Shown: piece by piece, positions 1-6,600 of the stretch | Layout of the letters: each line of letters opens with the position of its first letter | Position numbering within the stretch: position 1 is the first letter of the stretch | From: an uncultured bacterium | Lineage (GTDB): Bacteria; Planctomycetota; UBA8108 | Length of the DNA: 8,336 nt | Direction: 5' to 3' | Assembly: GCA_913050545.1 (NCBI GenBank) | Contig: CAJWZY010000080.1 | Coordinates: 1 to 8,336, forward strand | Notes under the pieces: generated by a model | Told to the model about the DNA's origin: nothing | The model's input: only the letters and a program-made list of their open reading frames with translations | Databases searched by the model: none | Made by a program: the position numbers and the translations under genes

Positions 1-1
1 C

Positions 2-514
2 CAGGACGCCCGTCGGATACTGAACCAGTTGGTGGAGCGGGCCCCCGAGGTGCCGGAGGTGGTCGAGCTGCTTGGCCTCGTCCACTACCGGATGGGCCAC
101 TGGAAGGCGGCCACCAAGCGACTGGAGACCTTCCGGGACATGACCGGGGGAACCGAGCAGCATCCGGTGCTGGCCGACTGCCATCGTGCCCAGGGTCGGT
201 GGGACGACGTCGAGGCGCTGTGGATCGAACTCCGCGACGCATCGCCCAGTGGTCCGCTGGTCACCGAGGGGCGCCTGGTGATGGCTGGCGCCCTTGCCGA
301 TCAGGGTCGTATCGAGGAGGGCCTCACCCTGCTCGAAAAGGGTTGGCGGATCCCGTCGAGGGCCCGTGACCACCACCTCCGTCGGGCCTATGCGTTGGCT
401 GACCTTTACGAGCGTTCCGGTGCCGAGCCGCGCGCTCGCGAACTGTTCATCTGGGTCCGCAACTATGACCAGCAGTTCGCCGACGTGGCCGCCCGGGTGC
501 GGTCCCTCTCCTGA
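2..514 (+). CDS. TPR-repeat protein, C-terminal fragment (cut by left edge)
   Basis: The frame is open from the left edge to a TGA at 512-514, so the true start lies outside the window. The visible 170 residues are almost all amphipathic helix with tetratricopeptide-like pairs. Examples are the segment 'VVELLGLVHYRMGHWKAATK', then 'HPVLADCHRAQGRWDDVEAL', then 'AGALADQGRIEEGLTLLEKG' and 'RRAYALADLYERSGAEPRAR', each with the usual small and aromatic residues at TPR spacing. TPR arrays normally act as protein-protein interaction scaffolds; no catalytic domain is visible and the partner is unknown. Third codon positions are almost all G or C, clearly more so than in the genes to the right, suggesting a high-GC (actinobacterium-like) source. 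The last 52 bp overlap a reading frame on the opposite strand. I am sure of coding status and TPR character, but not of the function. Confidence 0.85.
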   Translation, partial: QDARRILNQLVERAPEVPEVVELLGLVHYRMGHWKAATKRLETFRDMTGGTEQHPVLADCHRAQGRWDDVEALWIELRDASPSGPLVTEGRLVMAGALADQGRIEEGLTLLEKGWRIPSRARDHHLRRAYALADLYERSGAEPRARELFIWVRNYDQQFADVAARVRSLS

Positions 515-850
515 CCGACGTTTCGTTCCGGCTCCGCCAACTCGGGGAATCCGGTGGTGACTAGCGACCCGGCGAAGCCTCCCGGGGGCCACGCATGGCC
601 CATGACCGCGACGTAGGGTGACTCGATCGCCGGGCCGCCGAAGGCGCCCGGACACCAGAGGACCACGAGACAGGAGCCACCCAGGTGGACATCGCATCCC
701 TGCTCGGCGCTGACGCCGACGACCTTCAGCTGCACCTCCTTGCCGTCGAGGATGAGCTTCAACTCGGCCTTTCCGTTGGAGAATGGATCGGACGGCGCCT
801 TGTCGTTCCACTTGGTGGAGAAGGTCCCCACGGAGTTCAAGGTGGACATG
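463..850 (-). CDS. Unrecognised protein, 3' part only, running into a suspected junction
   Basis: This minus-strand frame ends at a TAG (complement of 463-465), inside the convergent TPR gene. From about 835 down to 463 its third positions are very GC-rich and its residues look protein-like: an alternating beta-type stretch 'AELKLILDGKEVQLKVVGVS', then a Cys-containing stretch 'GCDVHLGGSCLVVLWCPG', then a Gly/Pro-rich tail. Upstream of about 840 the same frame is simply the antisense of the enolase-like gene, so the real N-terminus is probably lost. An ATG at 850 is the nearest start, but it lies inside the enolase coding sequence and may be chance. I do not recognise the family. The beta-rich part could be an Ig-like or lipoprotein-type extracellular domain, but that is a guess. 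The alternative is that it is a shadow frame; the plus strand offers nothing better between 515 and about 800. Confidence 0.45.
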
Positions 851-1594
851 GACTTCAACGACACGCTGCTCGACAGCCAGCGGGGGATCCCGATCCTCAA
901 GGAACTTGACCAGTATCCCCAGCTGGACATCTACGAAACCCCGATTCCGCAGGGCGACATCGAAGGCAACAGGAAGATCTGCGAGGCTACCCGCGTAAAC
1001 ATCGCCATGCACTACGGCAACCCCGCCCCCAAGGTGGCTGTTCGCGAGGGCGTCTGCGATGGCTTTGTCATCGGCGGCGGCGCCTCGAGGGTCCTGCACC
1101 AGGGCGGATTTTCCAGCGAGGCAAAAATGCCCTTCTGGCTTCAGCTGGTAGGAACCGGCATCACCGCGGCCTATTCACTCCACTTCGGGGCCGTGCTGGA
1201 GCAGGCGAGATGGCCGGCGGTCAACTGCCACCAGCTCTACACCCACTCGATGCTCTCCAGGGACATCGAGGTCAAGGATGGCTTTGCCGCGATTCCTTCC
1301 GGCCCCGGGCTCGGCTACGAACTCGACGAGGATGCCGTCGAGAAATTCCGTGTCGAGAAGCCGGCGCGCCGTCCTGATCCTCCCCGGCTGATCGAAACCT
1401 CCTGGCCGGACGGAAGAAAAATGTACATCGCCAACAATGGGCAGGTGAACTTCATGCTTCGGCCCGGGCAGAAGGGAAAGCTCCCCTACTACGAGCCGGG
1501 AGTGGACACCCACCTCCTCGAGGACAATGGGACGGAAGAATGGAAAAGACTCTATAAGGAGGCGCGTAAGGCCCCCTACCTCACGAAGCCCTGA
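740..1594 (+). CDS. Enolase-superfamily (MR/MLE-like) protein, N-terminally truncated
   Basis: The C-terminal TIM-barrel half of a mandelate racemase/muconate lactonizing-type enzyme is clear from about position 820. Numbered from the TTG at 740, it shows the first metal-ligand strand 'KVDMDFND' (res. 34-41), the second ligand in 'YETPIPQGDIEGN' (E66), the strand 'VCDGFVIGGG' (105-114), the 'SLHFG' helix (146-150) and the family ending 'PSGPGLGYELDEDAV' (186-200). Members use Mg2+ to abstract an alpha-proton from sugar acids and related carboxylates. A full member has about 150-190 residues before the 'VDMDFN' strand, including the capping domain and the K-x-K strand. Here only about 35 unrelated-looking residues precede it and no credible start exists. 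The frame is open back to a TAG at 614-616; TTG 740 and ATG 752 are formal starts only. Three usual catalytic positions look substituted (see findings). The 3' end overlaps the convergent sulfatase gene by 14 bp. The superfamily is secure; the substrate is unknown. Confidence 0.8.
   Translation: MPSRMSFNSAFPLENGSDGALSFHLVEKVPTEFKVDMDFNDTLLDSQRGIPILKELDQYPQLDIYETPIPQGDIEGNRKICEATRVNIAMHYGNPAPKVAVREGVCDGFVIGGGASRVLHQGGFSSEAKMPFWLQLVGTGITAAYSLHFGAVLEQARWPAVNCHQLYTHSMLSRDIEVKDGFAAIPSGPGLGYELDEDAVEKFRVEKPARRPDPPRLIETSWPDGRKMYIANNGQVNFMLRPGQKGKLPYYEPGVDTHLLEDNGTEEWKRLYKEARKAPYLTKP
800..850. other. Suspected sequence junction (composition and gene-content break)
   Basis: To the left, both strands carry high-GC3 reading frames (TPR gene and an unnamed minus-strand frame). 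To the right, the plus strand becomes a recognisable enolase-superfamily barrel with planctomycete-like composition. The minus-strand frame stops looking like protein and the plus-strand frame starts looking like enolase within the same ~50 bases, so both genes are broken at the same place. This is what an assembly chimera or a genomic rearrangement would give. The exact base cannot be placed by eye. Confidence 0.5.
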
Positions 1595-3026
1595 GGGGCG
1601 CGGCCGTCTTCTTGCCCTCAGCTGCCTTCTTCTTCTTCCCTTTCCCCTTCCCTGCCTTCTTCCCCTGCCCACTGACGCTCCTGTGCGCTTTCACCTCGAG
1701 CTCCGTCTCGATCCCCTTGTCTCCCTGCTGCAGCATCCAGGCAGCAAGGCTCGACCGGAGAGATTTCTCAAGCTCCTGCAGAGCAGGGGTGCCGGCCAGG
1801 TTCTTCTGTTCAAAGGGATCGCTGCGCAGATCATACACTTCGACCTCCGGGCGGCGCTGGTAGCCTTCAACGATCCTGCGGGCCTTCTCGTCGGTCTTTG
1901 CCAGCTCAACCCACGATTTCCAGTATCCACCCTTGTCGCCGCCCCCAATCAGGACATTCCTGAAGGGTTCGGTATACTTCGGGTTCCAGATGTACTTGTG
2001 GGTCGCGGTTCGTACCGAGCGGATGGGATAGCAGGGGGAGCCGTTGATAATCCCCCGGGTGGTATGAACCCCGAAAACCATCTCGTGGTGTTTTTCGGTT
2101 TTTCCCTGCAGGACCCCGAGAAAGCTCTTCCCATCGAGACCCTTGACCTGCTGCCCGCCGATGGCCTCCAGGAGGGTCGGCACCACGTCCACGTACTGGA
2201 CCATGGCATCGGTAACGTTGCCGGCCCTGACCTTACGCGGCCAGCGAACAACCATGGCGACATGGAGCCCCATATCGTAGCAGGTCCACTTGCCCCCGGG
2301 GAACTGGGCCCCCTGCTCGCTGGTATAGATAAAGATCGTGTCCTCTTCACGGCCATGCTGCTTCACGGCCGCCATGCATTCACCCAGCTCCCGGTCGAAG
2401 TCGGTAATCTCAGCGTAATACCTGGAGAGGGCTGCACGGGTCTGGGGCGTATCGATAAACTTAGGCGGGATCCTGACCTCGGCGGGGTCGTAAGCCGAGG
2501 CGTCTCCAGCGGTCCAGGGCAGGTGAGGGCTGTTAGAGGTGACGACCAGGCAATAAGGCTCGCCCTTCTTGCGCCCAATGAATTTCCCCACCTGGGCCCT
2601 GGGAACCACCTCAAAGGGGAAAGAGGCCGGCGGGCCGAAGTGCTTCTTGCCGCTGAGGCCGACCCGGTAGCCACGGTCGCGAAGGAAATGCACCATGCTG
2701 CGGGTCCCCGGCTTCACCTTGCTGTGATTGGGATAGGCTCCGTTTCGAACGGGAAACAGCCCCGTGTAAAGCTGCTGCCTGGTGGGAGCGCACATCGCCG
2801 TTGCGGTAAAGGCCCTGGTGAAACGCATTCCCTGCGCCGCCAGCCGGTCGATGTTCGGAGTCTTCACCTGGCGGTTACCGTAGCAGCCGGAATCATTCCA
2901 GGTCTGGTCATCTGCTAAAACGATGACAATATCCGGAGAAACTCCGGGCTTGTCCTCGAGCGCTGTGACACGAAAACCAGTCAGCACAAGACTCAACAAC
3001 AGGAAAAGAAACAGCCTTCTTTGCAT
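1581..3026 (-). CDS. Secreted sulfatase (FGly-dependent, S1 family)
   Basis: This 481-residue type I sulfatase, of normal family length, hydrolyses sulfate esters (or N-sulfates), probably on glycans, outside the cytoplasm. The N-terminus 'MQRRLFLFLLLSLVLTGF' is a signal peptide with likely cleavage near residue 22. The active-site signature is CAPTR (79-83), whose Cys79 would be converted to formylglycine. Other conserved elements are the metal ligands D39-D40 in 'VLADDQ', K127-K128-H129 in 'SGKKHFG', H168 in 'NSPHLPW', and 'TSEQG' (235-239) followed by 'GKWTCYD' (245-251). The usual 'TSD(H/N)G' metal pair is therefore E237-Q238 here. 'VEVYDLRSDPFEQKNLA' (395-411) is the typical C-terminal sulfatase strand. 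The end is a K/G/A low-complexity tail (about 454-477). The start is ATG at 3026, just before the signal peptide, with a weak GGGGAA ribosome site at 3035-3040. It is divergent from infA and convergent with the enolase-like gene. The substrate cannot be assigned; the SEQG form resembles heparan-N-sulfatase-like groups, from memory only. Confidence 0.95.
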   Translation of the reverse strand: MQRRLFLFLLLSLVLTGFRVTALEDKPGVSPDIVIVLADDQTWNDSGCYGNRQVKTPNIDRLAAQGMRFTRAFTATAMCAPTRQQLYTGLFPVRNGAYPNHSKVKPGTRSMVHFLRDRGYRVGLSGKKHFGPPASFPFEVVPRAQVGKFIGRKKGEPYCLVVTSNSPHLPWTAGDASAYDPAEVRIPPKFIDTPQTRAALSRYYAEITDFDRELGECMAAVKQHGREEDTIFIYTSEQGAQFPGGKWTCYDMGLHVAMVVRWPRKVRAGNVTDAMVQYVDVVPTLLEAIGGQQVKGLDGKSFLGVLQGKTEKHHEMVFGVHTTRGIINGSPCYPIRSVRTATHKYIWNPKYTEPFRNVLIGGGDKGGYWKSWVELAKTDEKARRIVEGYQRRPEVEVYDLRSDPFEQKNLAGTPALQELEKSLRSSLAAWMLQQGDKGIETELEVKAHRSVSGQGKKAGKGKGKKKKAAEGKKTAAPLRAS

Positions 3027-3097
3027 CGATTGATTTCCCCGGGTCCCAGGTACGTAAATACAGCCTCTCTGTCTCCGAAAGACGCTTCATTTTACAT

Positions 3098-3109
3098 GAT
3101 TGCGCAATC
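3098..3109. promoter_or_regulatory. 12-bp perfect palindrome, possible operator
   Basis: GATTGCGCAATC is its own reverse complement. On the minus strand it is followed directly by ATGTAAAATG, whose TAAAAT resembles a -10 box for the sulfatase gene, although no matching -35 is seen at normal spacing. A homodimeric regulator site is possible. About two perfect 12-mers are expected by chance in a sequence of this length, so only its position makes it interesting. Confidence 0.2.
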
Positions 3110-3169
3110 CCCCGCCCACAAAGACTGTTCCCCGGTGGAGAATACACTCTTTTTTCCACAGCAGGCTAT

Positions 3170-3198
3170 TTGAATAATGGCTCCGGATTCCCTATTCT
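3170..3198 (+). promoter_or_regulatory. Candidate sigma-70-type promoter of infA
   Basis: TTGAAT (3170-3175) and TATTCT (3193-3198) are separated by exactly 17 bp and each matches four of six consensus bases. Transcription would begin near 3205, giving an infA leader of roughly 88 nt that contains the hairpins described separately. No better candidate precedes the gene. Confidence 0.45.
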
Positions 3199-3222
3199 TT
3201 ACATCTACTAAGGAGGTTCTAC

Positions 3223-3281
3223 GGAACCTGCCCGGTGTTTCGCCACCTGCTGTGTTTGCAGGAGGAAGAATACCGGGTTCC
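3223..3281 (+). promoter_or_regulatory. Structured 5' leader of infA with nested hairpins
   Basis: The outer stem pairs GGAAC (3223-3227) plus CCGGT (3232-3236) with ACCGG (3272-3276) plus GTTCC (3277-3281): ten base pairs with a four-base bulge CTGC. Inside it CCTGC (3246-3250) pairs with GCAGG (3258-3262) around a seven-base loop. Two strong Shine-Dalgarno-like stretches, AAGGAGGT (3210-3217) and GGAGGAAG (3261-3268), lie in or beside this fold but are too far from the infA ATG (about 75 and 25 bases) to serve it directly unless the RNA folds. The stem would bring the 3210 site closer. The pairing is directly visible; any control role is inference. Confidence 0.35.
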
Positions 3282-3292
3282 AGGGAAAGCAC

Positions 3293-3604
3293 ATGGTCAA
3301 GAAAAAGAAGAAGTGGCCCAGCGCCAAGGGAAAGGGAGCCAAGGCCAAGAAGAACACCCCCACCGCCGCTCCCGTACGGGAACGCAAAGAGGATGACGAT
3401 GCGATCGAGGTCGACGGCACTGTCCTCGAGCAGCTTCGAAACGCGAACTTCCGAGTCGAGCTGGATAACGGAATGGTCGTGATGGCCTACACCGCCGGGA
3501 AAATGCGAAAATTCCGCATCCGGATCATGCCTGGCGACAAGGTCATCGTAGCCTTGTCCCCCTACGATCTCACCCGTGGACGGATCGTCTACAGGCACCG
3601 CTGA
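3293..3604 (+). CDS. infA: Translation initiation factor IF-1 with lysine-rich N-terminal extension
   Basis: IF-1 is the small OB-fold factor that occupies the ribosomal A site region of the 30S subunit during initiation. Residues about 37-103 match the family end to end: 'IEVDGTVLEQL', 'FRVELDNGMVV', 'GKMRKFRIRI', 'GDKVIVALSPYDLTRGRI' and 'VYRHR', with no gaps against the E. coli protein as I remember it. The total is 103 residues against the usual ~72. The excess is an N-terminal tail, 'MVKKKKKWPSAKGKGAKAKK' followed by a short P/T/R linker and the acidic 'EDDD'. The ATG at 3293 is the only ATG, GTG or TTG before the core in this frame (stop at 3209-3211), so the tail is not a start-site error unless a rare codon is used. 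The ribosome site is weak (AGGGAA at 3282-3287). The gene stands alone, divergent from the sulfatase and 17 bp from the end of the convergent CotH gene. Confidence 0.97.
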   Translation: MVKKKKKWPSAKGKGAKAKKNTPTAAPVRERKEDDDAIEVDGTVLEQLRNANFRVELDNGMVVMAYTAGKMRKFRIRIMPGDKVIVALSPYDLTRGRIVYRHR

Positions 3605-3621
3605 GCCCTGCTGGTAGGAAG

Positions 3622-6600
3622 CTACTCCGCCACGCAGACGTCGGGACAGCCGATGATCCGGACGCACTCGGTTCCCAGCGCCGGAGGACCGCCTCCCTGG
3701 AAGAGGAAGCTCAGCATCTGAACGGCATCGGTGATATTCACCGAACCGCTGCCGTCATTATCGAGGAGGGAGCTGTTCCCCTCATCCTCTATTCCGTTTT
3801 CGCCGCAGGGTAACCGGATACCATCGGCCTGGAAGAGGAACCGGAGCAGGATCACCGCATCGGTAATGCTGAGTCCTCCATCCTGGTCGAGATCTCCACC
3901 TAATTGGAGACCGCCCACGGGCTCCGGATCACCACCGGGATGGACCCCTGGATTTCCCAGGCGGAACTCACTGGGACGCCAGGAGGCCATCTCACCAAGA
4001 CTCTCCACCGGGGCGTCAGGGTTCACGTTGACCAAGGAATGGCCACCGACAACTACTTCGCCCTGGTCATTGGTGAACTGGTCGTTGGTGAGGGGGTACC
4101 AGGAGAAGTCATACCTGAACTCGAAAATCGGCTGGTCCAGGGGGCCCCGCAGCTGGATTGTCTCCGCCCTGTTGCTGAGGCTGCCGCGGTACTCTCCGAG
4201 AATGAGCACATCTTCGCCGTAGCGGGCAATAAACGCTGCCGGCTCGTTAACGATCACACCTACCTGCCCGGGACCGAGGGTGTCGACAAGAGCATCGCTG
4301 AAATCGAAAGTGACTCCCCGGCCAAAACGAACCCCTGTAAGCGCGACCTCCTCGTCCCCGACGTTCTTGAGCTCGATGAATTCCATATTGGTAACGGAAA
4401 ACTCGTCGTCAGGGTCTTCGATTTCAGTGGGCGCAAGAGGGTCATACATCAACTCGGTGATGGTCAGGGCCGGAATCGAGGTGACATAGGTCGCGGTAAC
4501 CAGCGAGCTCCAGACCGACTGCTCGTACCTGGCCCGGACATTGACAACCGTATTCCCGGTGATGGTAAGAGGGCCATTGTAGAGAGTGGCTGCCGCAGAG
4601 GGGTTGTTTCCTGAGCGTGGATCACTTCCATCAAGAGTGTAATAGAGCGAGGCCTCGGGAGAATCCACCGTGATCTCGACCTGCGACCCCGAATCTACAA
4701 GACCTCCACCCGGTGCGAGCTCGGGAGTAGGAACCGGTACCGGGAGCTGGGAATCCATCCAGTCTCCACGCCTTGTCAGCCAGCTCTTGAGGTGATTGAC
4801 CTCTCCCTGGAAGCTTCCGAAACGAGGCCTGACCCCGCTCCACTTGTTAAAGTTCCGGGTAGCGGATTCATTGAGTATCGCCGCCCACTCGTCGATGACA
4901 GCCATGACGTTATCATTGCTCAGGGCGCCGCTGCGAAGCTGGCCCCAACGCAGCCTGTAGGCTCTCGCCCAGGCACTGGATCCCGTTGGCGGCTGATTGC
5001 CGAACAGCGGAGAGTACCAGCCGAACTGGAAATAGCGGGTGCCGCCATCACCGCCGGAATTATTCCAGGAGACCGGGTCGGCGGCCCGGCCATCATCCGC
5101 ACAGCCCATGGTCCGGTCAAAATCCCAGACCGGGCCCATATGCAGCGGGCCATCACGATCCTTGAACATATAGCCACTGAGCCGGAAAGCATCGACGTTC
5201 TTCGGATAGACGTTGAGAATATGGTGGTCGATCCAGGATCCCACATCGATGTACTGCCCATCATTATCGACAATCGTGTTGGGATTGAGCGTGGCACGCA
5301 TGCTGTTGCAGTAGCTCGCCAGCCAGGCCCCCTGCTGGTTCGTTCTCTCCCTCTCCTTGGGCTCGACCCAGCCAAGCCGCTGTCCCCCGGCGCCGTTGAG
5401 ACCTGCATCGCCGGGATCGAGACGGTCGATCTTCATGATATAGCCACCGCTCACCTCCGGGACTGTATTGTCCTGCTGGGTGATCTTCGCAATATCCACC
5501 CGGCCTTCGCCGCGCTTGATCTTTTCCATGAACACATAGACGCCCCAGTAGCTGGTGGAAGAGATCGCTCCTGACCTGGTGTGGAGATAGCACTCAACAA
5601 ACCTCGGGCGTGCCGCCCAGCGCCCCGCCTGGTTGCTGAGCTCATACATCAGGGCGTTTCTCATCAGCGCTCGATCGAAATTATAGGGGCCGTACATAAC
5701 GTAGTCAGATTCCTCGGGGAAACCGAAGATCTGGACATCCTTGTCCTCGCCCTCGGAGTTCCGGGCCTCAAAACTGAAGGATAGTTTCTGCCGGCCACCG
5801 GTACTCGACCCCCTGCGCTTGAAAGCAGACTTGCCGATGTAGTGGGGTTCGTTCGTCATCCTGGCCCGCCCATCTTCTCCGGGTTCCACGATCAGGGCAT
5901 AGCCCTCTGTCCAGGTGTCTCCGATCGTCCTGCCGAAGGTGTTGATCACAACGACAGGAATGTTGGATGAGAAATTACTGACGCTTGAATGAAGCAGGAG
6001 ATAGGTCTCTTTCTTTGTCGGGCTGGGCAACTTCCCCACCTCAAAAGACCGGGCACTGATCTCGATCGCACCGGAGACGGTAATCGGCCGGGTGTAGAGG
6101 GTAGAGCTTGAATCGGGAACCGAGCCATCAGTCGTATAGCGAATGACGGCGCTTTCAGACTCCGTACTCAGCTCGACCGTCGGCGAGCCCGTATAGGCGC
6201 CGCTCTCACGGGAAAAGGCCGGTTTCTCTGCAACCTCGGCGAAGCCCTGGTTGTTCGGCGCGCCCGGCGAGGGCACATCGAAATACTGGCGTACCTGCGG
6301 CTGGATCTCCCCCACCTCCACAGCGCGAAGCCGCGGAAAGATCAGGAAGTCATTGCTCGTTTGCGAGGTGTTCAGCCCGTGAATCGCCAGGACGTTTCGC
6401 CCGGACCTCAGGCCGGATATCCTCTCGGAGATATCGAACTCTTCGTATTCGACCGCGAGGCGATCGGAATGACTCCGGGTAGCATCTGAATCCCAGGTAA
6501 GAGCTCCAGGCGCCTCAGAGTTGGCGCTCGCAACCAGCTCCCCGTTCAGGAATGCGGCAAATCCATCGTCGTATTTCATCTCCAGGGTCAGGAGGTCAAG

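Larger units (their letters stand above)
3027..3292. promoter_or_regulatory. Divergent intergenic region between sulfatase and infA
   Basis: These 266 bp separate two divergently transcribed genes and hold no convincing gene. It is more AT-rich than its flanks. It contains a good plus-strand promoter candidate (3170-3198), a folded infA leader (3223-3281), and a perfect 12-bp palindrome at 3098-3109 about 70-80 bp upstream of the sulfatase start. Reading frames crossing it on the minus strand are extensions of antisense frames and show no conserved features. Confidence 0.6.

Noticed and set aside
1527..2918. 463-codon open frame on the plus strand
   Set aside because: It lies almost wholly antisense to the sulfatase, whose catalytic motifs are unmistakable. 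The translation has no recognisable domain and is the mirror frame expected in GC-rich coding DNA.
3177..3482. Plus-strand frame starting at TTG 3177 that overlaps infA in another frame
   Set aside because: It is low-complexity R/S/P translation with no ribosome site at usable distance, explained by the infA codons.
3092..3667. 191-codon minus-strand frame covering infA
   Set aside because: infA on the plus strand is conserved residue by residue; this is its antisense.
3904..5574. Two long plus-strand open frames (3904-4614 and 4792-5574)
   Set aside because: Both are antisense to the CotH/LTD protein and show no motifs or ribosome sites; the minus-strand protein has clear domains throughout.
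4620..6140. Possible recent duplication of the chitobiase-like and LTD modules of the CotH protein
   Set aside because: The paired modules share only family-level residues, with no long stretch of matching DNA, so any duplication is old and typical of such modular proteins.
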